From NCBI RefSeq assembly GCF_000315625.1, contig NW_005434652.1:1-34285 (forward strand): a DNA stretch of 34,285 nucleotides, in the 5' to 3' direction. Under the pieces are notes generated by a model that saw only the letters and a list, made by a program, of their open reading frames with translations, had not been told where the DNA came from and did not search any database. The stretch comes from Guillardia theta CCMP2712 (taxonomy: Eukaryota > Cryptophyceae > Pyrenomonadales > Geminigeraceae). A program made the position numbers and the translations under genes. Positions 1-10,574 of the stretch are shown here, piece by piece (position 1 is the stretch's first letter; the number at the start of each line of letters is the position of its first letter).

Positions 1-1544
1 CATAGCCACAGGCTTCTCCTTGAGAACGTTGCGCCCAACTCCCTGCTCCTCTGGCATCTTCGCCCACTCTCCCAGCGACATGAACTCCAGGCTCCCCGGA
101 GAGTAGAACGTGTCGTGGAGGTTGCCAACGGCCTTGTCCAGGACCAGCTTGATCGGCTCGCTCGTCCCCGTCTCGTTCAAAGAAGCTGCATCTTCGATGA
201 CTGCTGACAGCTCGCTGACGAGCTGCATGTCCTCTTGGCTTGACGGAGATGCTGCCTCCATTGTGATCCTCTCCAGGTCTGTAAACTCCAGCCACTCTCC
301 CTCGCTCTCCTCCTGTCGCTGCGCTGCGTCGCTGGTGCCCCGCTGACCAGCCGCCTCAGGCTCCTTGTCGAAGCCGACTGCTTCGAGCTTGGTTGCTGCG
401 CCTTCGAGATAGAAGGGCAGCTCCTTCATCATGCGTCGAGCATCCTCCGTGGAGCCGAGGAGGATGCATAGCTTGGACCCGTTCCAGGACTTGGTGTTCA
501 AATCCTCCTCCATGTCGATGCCTTCAACGTTGATCTCGAGCCTGTTAGCGATCTCCAACAAGACTCTCTTGACTCTTGCGATAGACGTGTTGCCGCCGTT
601 GCACAGCCCCTCCATCTCCTTCCTCGTGAAGCGACCAGATGCCGCCGTCGACTTGATGATGATCTTGATCTCCTTGCCGTCCTTGCCGCCTGCCTTCTTC
701 TGCATCCTTGATGCCTTCTTCAACTTATTTCTGGACACAAAGCGATCAGCTGTCAACTCGACTGCGAGCGCCTCTCTGATCTTCGGGTCCTCGCTGAACA
801 GAGTCAGGTGTACTCCCTCCATCGCTTCGCTCTCTCGGAAAGCTCGAAATGCTGTATCATTCGCCTCTGGGCAGCTCGAGGAGATGATCCACTCCACCTC
901 CCTCTGTCTCCAGATGACGTTGGCCCCTACAGCGACGAAGCCTTTCTGACCTAAGCCTTTGTGGACTTGCTGTCCTGGCGCCCCAGCGACCAGCATGCCT
1001 GCCAGCGGCTGGAGTTGGACCGCTGCAAGGGACTGGCGCAGCAGCTGATAGCGATAGACGGCAGCTATCTCAGCCGTTGTCATGCCGCCCAAGGTTAGCA
1101 GGTGAGTCAGCTCTGCCAAGCTGCCCCCTTTGCCCCAGGGTCCTCTCTTGGCTCGAATCTTGAAAGATCGATCGTGCACGATGCTCACATGTACAGCTGT
1201 GAACTTGCGACCATCGATCGCGAAGTCCTCTCTTCCCTGCCAGAGCTTCTCCGCTTGTGCATTGCGGAGCCTCGGAGGAAGGAAATAGTCACCGGGATCT
1301 TATCAGCACTCGCTATCTCGGATCTATACGGAGCCTTCCACATGATCGCTTTACTCTCTTGCTGTCTCAACCTTCTCCTTCTTGGCTTCCTCCATCTGCT
1401 GCAGAAACCGGATTGTCTGGATGCGTCACTCCATCCAGTCATTGCTTCTTGTAGAAGCTCACGTCACAGCCTTGCAAGCCTGAGCTGTCCTACTGTTAGG
1501 AGCCTGGAAATCGCTTCGCGAAGCTCTTCACTCTCTCGCAGCAT
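1..1544 (-). CDS. Unrecognised protein, 3' end cut by window edge
   Basis: Minus-strand gene read as three exons: 1544-1494, 1416-1355 and 1270-<1. The third exon is open for 423 codons to the window edge. Splice phases agree (0, then 2), and the introns of 77 and 84 nt remove every in-frame stop; the second has a CTGAT branch-like site and a pyrimidine tract before its AG. The start chosen is the ATG at 1544, though the same frame stays open a few codons further up to the CCCTAAA repeats. The roughly 460 residues seen are soluble, with a coiled-coil-prone N-terminus (LRESEELREAISRLL), a basic central part (FKIRAKRGPWGKGG, NKLKKASRMQKKAGGKDGKE) and an acidic C-terminal part. I recognise no family. 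It could be a host gene or a subtelomeric repeat gene; abutting telomere-type repeats make the latter worth considering. Confidence 0.55.
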
Positions 1545-1561
1545 GTTGCGAACACTTTCAT

Positions 1562-1596
1562 AACCCTAAACCCTAAACCCTAAACCCTAAACCCCT
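1562..1596. repeat. Telomere-type CCCTAAA repeats
   Basis: About five tandem copies of CCCTAAA (TTTAGGG on the other strand) lie about 20 bp upstream of the start of the minus-strand left-edge gene. A second short run, CCTAAACCCTAAACCCC, lies at about 1734-1751. This is the plant/algal telomere unit. Short runs are also known in plants as telo-box promoter elements, but five copies are more than a typical telo-box. Confidence 0.85.
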
Positions 1597-1673
1597 TCGG
1601 TCGCCAACTACTCCTCCTCCCTTCAGCTTCCTCAGCCTCAGTCAGAAGAGTTCAATGCCTCTCCTAAGCCCTA

Positions 1674-1722
1674 ACCGGGCCCCGGCGGGCCGGCCGGCCG
1701 GCGGCGGGCGCGCTGCCTGAAA
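1674..1722. other. GC-rich palindromic tract between telomere-type repeats
   Basis: A run of GGCC/CCGG-rich sequence with almost no A or T, including four overlapping GGCCGGCC-like palindromes. It sits between the two CCCTAAA clusters. The same style of sequence recurs at about 27056-27100 and 27520-27650. The rest of 1545-1943, the shared upstream region of two divergent genes, holds nothing else I can name. Confidence 0.5.
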
Positions 1723-1943
1723 TACCTGGCGCTGCCTAAACCCTAAACCCCAACCCCTGATTGATCTAGAACGTACATGCAGAACATTTGATGACATGCA
1801 GCGAGAAACACATAGACATATTGAAAACAGTTCATTAGATGCGATGAGAAATAGATAGACTTCTGTATGATCTGCTACAAATAGACTTTTCCGTCCTTCT
1901 CCTCCTTTTATGGGGTTTTCAACATGTAACAGCAAGGCAGACA

Positions 1944-3657
1944 ATGAATTTCTTGAATCGTTTGACTGGAAACACTGACGAGGCCAATGACAAGGAAGGT
2001 AAACAAACCATATTGCATGATCCATGATACTGTTTTGAGAGATTGCTGACCTTTATAGTGGGTGTCGGTGGATGGCTAGCGTCAATCAAAGAGAAAAGCA
2101 AAGACCTCATGGAAGTATACAAGCGAGACATTGGTAGCTGTTGCAAAACTCGTCTCCGAGTGTGACCTTTGTACATCACAGGTGAGTTTGCATCAGTTGT
2201 TTCCAAAGATACAACCGAAGCAGTTGCGAAAACACGCGGCACTATCGAGAAAAGTCTGGCCAACAAAGTGAGTTGCAGTTCACTGCAACTCTGATAAGTC
2301 TGATTTCATATGCCTCCCCTCCCAAAAAAATGCCAAAAACAGACAAGTGGAAGTGATCACAAAGCTAAGCAGCTTCCAAAGTCCAGACAAAGTGATTGTA
2401 GCAAGAGCAATCGGTAATTCCTGTCATGATCATGATATGAAAGTTCGCAACTAACAGTTGCTCAGGGTTAACCCGAAGCTTATCTCATTACAAAATACAA
2501 AAGAAACATTCACAAACGATCCAGCCGACCATGACGCCTTTGCCTGCTTCCTCGAGGTTGAAATTTATGCGAGTCGCCTTCCATTGCTGAACTCGACCAG
2601 GGGTTTGATGCATCAAAGCTCTCCATGGAGATCAGCGACCTTCTACAGGATGTGGAGTCTGTACGCTCATATCACGATGAGCTAGTTCCGGTTGGCGTAG
2701 CCTCTATGATGGAAGTCGTGCCTATGATGGTTTCACACAGGAAATAGTCACGTACAAGCTGTTCTGGGCCCGTTACTTCTTCGGTGCGAAGTCAATTGCG
2801 GATGAAGAAGCTCGCAAGCACAAGTTTCTCACGGTACATCAGAATGCGCAAGAAAGAGACTGACCACATCCCTCTCCGATGGTGCCAATCATAGGCAGCC
2901 CAGCTGTTTGACGATGAAGACTTCAAGTGGGATGAGGATGAAACAGCATCCCTCCCTTCAAATCAAGCCGGATTCCCAGCAAGCAAATCTGAAAGCAAAG
3001 ATAGCAAGGAAGACCAAGTGGAGGTCCCGGAGACGGATCCAGTAGAACGGGATGTGCATTGCGAGGACCAAGCCCCAAAATCGAAACAAACAGATGCTGG
3101 AGATGCAGAGACATCTCTTTTTACATCCGAGCCTATTTCGAAATCTGAGGTGTGCACAGTGATTCACTCTTTCATTTAGAAATCGGTATATATGATGGAG
3201 CAGGAGAATTTTGGAGACGATAAAACTGATGAAAGATTTGAGAGTGACTCTGAAACGCAAAAAGGGAACGAGAAGGTCTGATTGTAATTAAAGATTTCAT
3301 TTGGAACTTTGATGTGTTTCTTCAGGACATGGGCGACACCACTGAAGGAAGTCAGGATGTCAAGGTTCAGAACAAGGTGCTCAACTGTTGCGCATGACGT
3401 ATTCGAATAGCAGGATGATTTGCCATCCGCTCTGCTGGGCAAGTCAACGTCTACATGCATAGACGGGACTTGCTCTGCAAATGGATCGGATGAATCGTCG
3501 GGTTCTACTGTCTTCGTCAGTCACGAGGAGGTCAAAAGGGAAAAAGCAGAGGTGCAGGAGTCAGCTGAGAAGGTGGCTGGAAAGAATTGCCAGCATGCAC
3601 AGGAGTGACTCTCTTGCGCAGGACGAGAAAGATGATGACTGGGCCGATTGGGAGTGA
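1944..3657 (+). CDS. BSD-domain protein (BSDC1/DOS2-like)
   Basis: Twelve exons: 1944-1998, 2059-2133, 2182-2267, 2343-2413, 2466-2556, 2601-2690, 2741-2833, 2895-3149, 3180-3275, 3326-3376, 3411-3572, 3622-3657, giving 386 residues with consistent phases. The N-terminal part (GGWLASIKEKSKDLMEVYKR, then a SVVSKDTTEAV stretch) is the helical region usual in BSDC1-type proteins. The BSD domain lies at about 150-190 and shows the expected LVP, then FWARYFF, then EEARKHKFL. The protein ends in an acidic tail finishing DDDWADWE, a conserved ending of this family. BSD proteins of this class are linked to membrane traffic and ubiquitin-related processes in yeast (Dos2), but their biochemistry is poorly known. 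Introns are very short; those at 3150-3179 and 3377-3410 are only 30 and 34 nt. The exon 4 frame is the least certain part. Confidence 0.85.
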
Positions 3658-3775
3658 AGAGAACAACACATGTCAGTGTAGCTGGTGATGCCAGTCCACT
3701 TTGATCGTGACAAGAAGTAAAGAGAGTTCTTCATCCATTGCACACACGTTAAAGGATGATATGAACCGAATATAC

Positions 3776-6400
3776 TTATGGCTTATCGATGATCATCGAG
3801 GCCACAGATGCGATACCCGAGTCTTCTTTCTTCTCTATCAAGCGCTCACTTCGAATGTCGTCATTAATCTCGTCTGAAAGTTGCTTCTCCATCCTCATAT
3901 CGGCGTCAGATTGAGGTCTTTGCAATGCTACAGCCTTCTCTTTGGGGGATACTGAAGACTTCCGACTTGTTTGCGTACTGGTAGGATGTTTCTTTCCACC
4001 ATGAGGAGACGCGGACAACGGATCCCTGGACACCTCCACTGAGTTTCCTCGACAGAACTCGATAATCAGCTGCGTTCGATGTCGCAGCTTTTTCGCCGCC
4101 TCCAATTCTTGAAGGAGGACAAGTACCTTGAGTCCCAGCCTTGCCTGCATCATTTTTACAACAGATAACTTCATTCTCAAGCATGCGACCTTCTCCTTCA
4201 GCCGTGTATCGATGGCTTTGTGTAGTGATTTCTCCTTCAAGAGCAAATCCATTTTTGCAGCTTCTAATACCCTGGCACGATGCGTGGCAATTGGGAAAAC
4301 CTCGCGAAGCTTTTCTTTCCTCTTCTCAACCTTGAGAGGAGTCAGAATTCATGCCGAGCAATTCACATAATTCTCACTTGTCTACGCAAGCTTGATTCTT
4401 CACCAAGCAGGTCTGCATGCTCATTTTCATGCTCGATGATAATTCGGTTGATATCATCAAGGTCTGCCTGCAGGCTTTGTTGAACTTGAATTGATCTCGA
4501 TGTATTGAAACTGCATAAAGAAGTCATTCTTTTCTTGTTTTCTCTCAATTCACCTCAAAAGCGCTTTCCTTGGATTAGGAAGATCAAAATCGGATTTGAA
4601 TTCTCTGGCCAACCCTTGAGCTTTTGGGATCCATGACAATGATTGGTTATCCGCATCAAAAATCGATTTTTGAATCAAGGAAAGGATCTGCAAATCAACT
4701 CAACACCGATTTGCGAGAGATCCAACAAGAACCTGTGATGAAATGTCTCTATCTCTTTGGAGCTCCTGTTCACTGCTCTTGAGCTGTAGGAAACATCAGG
4801 CATCAATCAAATTTGTTCACTGCAACCTTTGAGAAAAACTTCGAATTACTCTCCAGTTCTGCTTGATAAACCTGATCTGCTTTCTTGAAAGTATGTTGGA
4901 GGTACTGGACCTCACTTCTCAAAACTCCATTCGCTTCCAGTTCAGAGCGATAGTATCGCAAAGAGTCGTCGACATCTTCCAAATGTGTAATTTCTTTTTC
5001 TCGTGAAGTCTGAGAATCATGCTCAAGCGTGCGGTTTTGGAGCTTCAGTTTTTCCACAAGCGAATCAAAAACTCCTACAAGTTGAGGCAAGCCATGGAGC
5101 TGTTCACAAACCTGCCTGGTTCTGCTGAAAGAAGAGCAATCAGATTTGATTGATTAACCATGGTCAATGCCGAAACTCACTCATTCTGCAATAATTCGTC
5201 AAAACGCGAGTCTTCGGATGTAAGAAGGGTATGAAGCAAGTTTGAGCCAGGAATTTTCTTTTGTTCTAGTCCAACTCGATTCATGATCTGAGAAAGTGTT
5301 GCACTCTGCATGTTCGCCTTCAACAGGCCCTGAAACATCTGAGATGTCAGGCCATCCTTTGTCTTCTTAGGAGTTTGGTGTATTTGGGTAATTGATCTGT
5401 CAAAATCTGGGTATTTCCCCTCCTGTTCCAAGACTTAACGAATAGGCAAAAACTAGATGCAGGCAAGTATATCACACCTTTCGGCTCAAAGGAACATCAT
5501 TGTATGAATACTTCGAAGAAAGCGCATGTATTTCTTGGTCGACCTTCTGAAAGAACTTCTTAAATTTTGTATCCGATGGCTGTGGCGAATATTGATGCCG
5601 AGGTTGTCTATCAAAATGCACGGATGCCTTGGGAAACGTAGTAGCAGAACTTTGTGCGAAATCAATCTGATCCATCCTACCTTTGGTTGGTCGCGAGTCT
5701 AAAGTTCCCAGGTCTCGCTCATTGTTCCGTGATCGAGGTTCATCATGTTGCATCAGCCTCAACAGTGATTTCATCGAAACCGACTGAGGAAATTTTGACA
5801 ACATGCTCGAATGGGTGCGATAGGTATCATCCGAAGGCATCGAGACGCAGAGTACTGCGACAAAACCGATCAGACACCAAGCGCATAGAGCTACCAAACG
5901 AAGATCTCTTTCATTATCTTTAACATTTCTTCCTGTTCTATTGCCTGTCCCCGCTCTATTCCAAGATACAATGTGTTCTGTCATTCCTGGCATTGGCCTG
6001 CCCAGCACAACTCCAGTCCAGCCTTCAAATCATTTTCACAGCCATCTAGATGAAAACCGGAGAGTCTTCGATGTCATCGTTGGTACTGGAGCTCATGCGA
6101 ACATCTCCAACATAACGATTGTTCTGAAAGCCCCTAAACTCTCAAAGTCAGACAGGAGAATAAAACAAATTGAGCTCACATGGCTTCTGTTGCACCATTG
6201 TTCCCATCGAGACCATCGTTAGTCTGCAATGAACGACAGTTAGTCATCCACCCAAAACAAGAAAAATTTAGCCATGAATGAGAAAACCAAGAAAGAGTAT
6301 CGAATAAGAATCAAAGACAATGTCTAGCATAGCTTACATTGTCGTAATAGCGCGCGCCCAGCAAGTCCAAACGCGACATTCTCCTCAGATGGTCAAACAT
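3776..6400 (-). CDS. Single-pass membrane protein with coiled coils
   Basis: Ten exons on the minus strand: 6400-6338, 6223-6180, 5997-5478, 5422-5181, 5124-4827, 4783-4733, 4687-4614, 4568-4554, 4510-4378, 4330-3776. All phases agree, giving 664 residues. A cytosolic-type N-terminus (MFDHLRRMSRLDLLGARYYDN) precedes one hydrophobic segment at about 68-89 (LRLVALCAWCLIGFVAVL). Most of the rest is charged and helical; coiled coil is likely at about 290-410 (SLVEKLKLQNRTLEHDSQ...) and 440-560 (VQQSLQADLDDINRIIIEHE, VEKRKEKLREVF). The C-terminal 100 residues are Ser/Lys/Glu rich and end DKP. Exon 8 is only 15 nt. The layout suggests a tether or scaffold on an internal membrane, but this is inference; no named family is recognised. 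The gene is convergent with the BSD gene, 118 bp apart. Confidence 0.75.
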
Positions 6401-6809
6401 GGTTGCGCTTCCGAGGCTTGCTTCTATTTCCGTCAAGCCACATTTCTCAGAAGTTTACTCAAAATTAGCCGGCCCGCCCGAGAGAAGAGAAAAGACAGCG
6501 AGAACCAAATCTAATCCTGCCAACTGCTGTCTCCCAAACTTAACTGATACCTTCACATAACCGCTGTAACTGTCCCTTTCTGCTCCCGCGAAATCCAGCC
6601 TGTGATGTCTGCTATGCTATGCAGCATGGCGGGGGAGCCTGTTCCACTCTGAGAACTTGAAGATCAAGAGAAGGTTGTCAAGACCACGAGGATCATGCGA
6701 AGAGATTGAGCCTGCCAAGCTCTCTGACTGGCCCAGCATCAACAAGCTGACGATTGTTCTGCTGCTGGCTCTTCTTACCAGGGTCTCTTCTGGAGTCGCT
6801 GAGCCTGGA
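6401..6809. promoter_or_regulatory. Divergent intergenic region
   Basis: This 409-bp stretch separates two divergently transcribed genes and must hold both promoters. The polymerase eta frame stays open upstream of its ATG to about 6657 but has no in-frame ATG there, so the 5' part is read as leader. I see no clear TATA box or other named element. Confidence 0.4.
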
Positions 6810-8810
6810 ATGGACTCACTGCTTTATCGATCGCTCGTGAACCGCGTGATCTTACACATCGACATGGACGCATTCTATGCGCAAGTGGAGCATAGAAGGA
6901 CCGGGATTTCTCGAGAGGAGCCGCTGGCTGTGCAGCAATGGGAAGGACTCATTGCAGTTAATTACCCTGCTCGAGCGCGAGGGATTACACGCCACATGCG
7001 GGTAGAAGAAGCAAAGAAGATTTGCCCTGATTTGCACTTGGTGCATGTCGAAATTGTAACTTTTGAAGGCGATACCAATGACAAACAATTGAAACAAGAC
7101 GAGAAAAGGGATGACCTTCCAAGGAAAGTAAGCCTAGAAAGATATAGAAATGCCTCGATGGAAGTGTTCGAAGTATTGCAACAATATGGGATAGTTGAGA
7201 AAGCGAGCATTGACGAGGCGTATATTGATGTTACAAAAACTGTAAATAATTTGTACAGAAGGATTTTTGATCTTGAACAGAATGACGCGGATAAACATGG
7301 GTTGAACGAAACGAATGATAGATTCGATGAAATAAGTGAGAAGTTTTGCAACATCTCATCTTTTGAGGATCTTGAACGCACGAGCAAGGAGTTCAAATCT
7401 TATGGTACCATAGATACGGCCAAAGAGGAGGATCTGAAGCTGCTTCTGGGAGCTGTAATCTGCCAAGCGGCGAGGGCAGGGGTGCTGGAACATACAAGTT
7501 TTACCTGCAGCGGAGGCATCAGTCACAACAAAATGCTTTCCAAGCTAGCTTCCGCACGACACAAACCGAATCAGCAGACGATCGTTCCTGTGCAAGGTGT
7601 ACAGTCATTGATGGAGCAACTACCTTTGAAAAATATTCGTGGGTTAGGAGGAAAGTTCGGAAACCAGCTGTGCAGCAAGCTCAATATGCTGCAGCTGCAT
7701 GGAAAGGATCCGTGCGCTGCCGATGTACAGAAGTATAGCTCCGAGGTCTTGCAGCGAATCTTCGGAGAAAAGCAAGGAAAGTGGATATATCAAGTTGTTC
7801 GTGGGGTTGATGATGACCCAGTTAAGGAACGGGATAAGAGCAAAAGCATTTTAGCATTCAAAAGCTTTGCACCCATCTACAATGAAGCAGGGTTGGATTG
7901 CTGGATTATGATGCTTTGTGCGGACCTAGCAAAGAGAATTTTTGCTGAGAGACAGATGAAATGTCGCAAGCCGCGACATCTTACTGTGCATTATACTCGT
8001 TTCCAAGAGAAAGGAAGAAAGTATTTGGAATCTCGCACCTGCCCCATGCCTTCAAGCGTACTTCTTGACTCAAGTACGCCGGAATCTATCTGTCGGGCCC
8101 TCGAAGAAACTGTACGAACAACTTTGAGTCGCGTAAAAGATTTGTATCCATGCTGCCGACTTGCGATAGGAGCGGGTGACTTCCTAGAATCGTCTGATAA
8201 CTCGATAATGTCCTTTCTGGTTCCAAAACACATATCGGATTCGCATTTGACAACAGCTTATGGAGATGAAACCCTCAAGAGGAATGCTGATACCCAGACG
8301 GGGAAAAATCTTGGAATCATGCAATTTTTTAATGGATCGTCACGTGTCGCGCACTCGAGCGGGGATCAATCTGCAGCTCCCATCCCACTCGTGAATCAGG
8401 TCACCTCAGATTCGACTCTCCACAAAAAGCGGAAAGTTGTTGCATCAGAAGAGAATTGCATGTCAAAATGGCTGAAATCGGATTCTTTACAGACCACCCA
8501 CGGAAAGGATAGTTCGATTGATGAGTCTGTCAAAGTGCTGGTGGAAATGGGGTTTGAGGATGAGCAAAAGATCCGGTTGGCATTGAAACAATCAAATTTG
8601 AACGTTGAGCAGGTGAGTTTTGCTAATACAAACTTTGTAATTGTCTCATAGTCTTACTTGCAGGCAATTGAGGTGCTTATCAACAATCTGACAGGAATGA
8701 ATTCCACAACGAATCAACCTCCCAGGAAGCACAATGTCGTTGGCAAGAACAACAAAAACTACAGCGTTCGGAAGACAGGAACACTATTCAATCACTTTAA
8801 ACCGATTTGA
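6810..8810 (+). CDS. POLH: DNA polymerase eta (Y family) with UBA domain and PIP box
   Basis: Translesion DNA polymerase acting in the nucleus on damaged template. Two exons, 6810-8612 and 8664-8810 (51-nt intron), give 649 residues. Catalytic motifs are present: HIDMDAFYAQVE (Asp18) and KASIDEAYIDVT (Asp135, Glu136). The palm/thumb signature SGGISHNKMLSKLAS and the eta-typical NIRGLGGKFG and DDPVKERDKSKSI follow, and YPARARGITR is a finger-domain match. A PIP-like motif NLGIMQFF sits near residue 500. A UBA-like domain spans about 571-611 (VKVLVEMGFEDEQKIRLALK...) and crosses the intron. The protein ends TGTLFNHFKPI, which matches the C-terminal PIP box of animal Pol eta. The zinc-finger UBZ of animal and fungal enzymes is not seen. 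The start is the first in-frame ATG, 18 codons before the first catalytic motif. Confidence 0.93.
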
Positions 8811-8958
8811 ATACGTTAAATGCGTGTTTACATTACAAAATATTTCACGTTTACTGTTGTTCTTTCTTTTGCATAGCATTCTTGCATGACAATGCGTGCG
8901 TAGTTAAAAGCCCATTGCTGCTTGTTGTCGTTAGCATTGTATAGTTTTAGGTATGGGG

Positions 8959-10103
8959 CTACCTCGTATGTGACAAGACCATTTCAATATTTTCCAAAAT
9001 GAGCTGCCCAAACTGAGACCAATCAGTCACTTCTATTCCAAATACAATTCTATAGGCAATTACCTGATTCCTCCAATCTTCATCAAATTTGTCTGTTTCC
9101 AAATTACGAGCAATCATCTGCAAAGACCCAATCAAAACATTGCAAGGATTCTTGGGTAATATTGAACATGTTGCAAATATCGGTTATATTGAACATGTTG
9201 CAAAGAAAGGAACAGTACCTCATAAAAATAAGTGAGAACAGCAGGATTCTGTGAGTAACCTCTCAATACTTGTAATAAGAGCTTCGGATTGTTCAAAATG
9301 TGTCCCAACAAAGCAAGGCAGTTACGGGATACTTTTTTATCTTTGGTATGAGTCTCCAGGACGCAAAAGATATCTTTCAAACTTCCACGCTCAATAAGCT
9401 TCTCAAAGATTTCCTCCTCACCAATACAAAGGTAAGATAGCGCACTAACAGCCTTTCTGACAACGAATTTCTTGTTCTTATGTATTTGCAAGGCATCTGC
9501 AAGAAGTTGAACACCTCCCAATGAGTCTATCTGCATTCGCCGCTGCGATTCTTCATTGGCTATCATCATCTCGTTGGAGTCGCTGCCCGTCAGTTCGCGT
9601 TTGAGAGAAAGATTGTTGAGTACAGAGAAGCCGGCCTCTAATACGTATACATGTTTTGAATGCAACTTCAACATATCAGTTATCAATTCGATAGCATTGC
9701 ACTGTGCGATTACTTCGCAGCGAGAGTAGTTCTTGTATGCCAAGGACGAAAGCAACCAACAGCAATGCTGGCAGCATTTGTGGCACTGAATGTTGAATTT
9801 GAGGCACTCACAGACAATCCGAATGCCGTCAAGAGATACAATCTTGTCCTTCCACTCTTGGGAGAAAAGAGAAACTTTCCACAGGATCCCAGCGCCATAA
9901 CATTGAATCGTCTTGCTTCTCGGAAAAACCTGCATGCTATGGAGGAGATGTGATAGGATATCATCATCAGCAGCTTCGCATCTGGCATATTCATAGAGAG
10001 CAACTTCATCGAAAACAAGTTTGATCTGCCTTTCACGGTCTGTCTCTGTCTCGCACACCTGAGCGAGCTGCTTGAAACTCGTCCTCGTCTCGTCTGCCGT
10101 CAT
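8959..10103 (-). CDS. Armadillo-like helical repeat protein
   Basis: Three exons, 10103-9219, 9117-9064 and 9003-8959, all phase 0, give 327 residues. The sequence shows repeated helical units of about 42 residues of armadillo type, for example VQLLADALQIHKNKKFVVRK followed by AVSALSYLC, and AIELITDMLKLHSKHVYVLE followed by AGFSVLNNLS. Such proteins are binding scaffolds; no specific partner or named orthologue is recognised. The start chosen is ATG at 10103, since the longer open frame upstream begins only with a TTG. If the first intron were not removed, the frame would run on through a duplicated intron sequence to a stop at about 9132, so the spliced ending (DEDWRNQ then LILENIEMVLSHTR) is preferred but not proven. 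Confidence 0.75.
9159..9204. repeat. Duplicated 19-bp word inside an intron
   Basis: ATATTGAACATGTTGCAAA occurs at 9159-9177 and again at 9186-9204, identical and with a 27-bp period, inside intron 1 of the armadillo gene. Its centre, GAACATGTTG, is nearly palindromic. Confidence 0.8.
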
Positions 10104-10574
10104 CTTGCATTCCAAGAACAGCTTTTATGTGCCGTTACAAAATATGCGTAACCGAATTTCTATTTCTGATGGTGTCGCAATGATTTGTTGATGGCTCTTT
10201 GAACCTGCTGTCTACACAGCCTGCTTTCTCCTTCTCCCAAGCATTTCCAATGTTGTTGTCCTCCCATCTTCCTTATCCCCGTTGCTCACCCCCCCCCCCC
10301 CCCCTTCCTTCCCTTACACCCCTTCCCATTACCATCCTTCCTTCCTCCTCCACTTGTTGAGATCCTCGTGACTTTGCATGGGTCGACAAAGATGTAATGG
10401 ATCTAGAGTCCCGACACGAACCTTCCGCAGATTTATGTAGAGTCGTGTATGGTTTCTACTTTTGTCTGGCCTCTACGGCATCTTTATTCTACATTTGCTC
10501 CAACCAGATTTATTGCTGTTTTCGTTTATGCCGTAACAAAGTTGTTTTTCTCTCATTTGTTTTCGTTTTGCAGG
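10104..10574. other. Intergenic, with pyrimidine tract and C16 run
   Basis: Upstream region of the armadillo gene. It contains a C/T-rich stretch from about 10215 to 10365, including 16 consecutive C residues at 10289-10304. From about 10450 to 10573 the sequence is T-rich and ends TTTTGCAG, a good splice acceptor, so a 5' exon of the next plus-strand gene may lie near 10397-10448. Confidence 0.4.

Noticed and set aside
2343-2413. Alternative frame of BSD exon 4 (VEVITKLSSFQSPDKVIVARAI)
   Set aside because: It reads well but its phases do not fit the flanking exons; the chosen frame joins both sides cleanly.
6962-7396. Minus-strand 144-codon Ser/Leu-rich frame
   Set aside because: Antisense of the catalytic part of polymerase eta.
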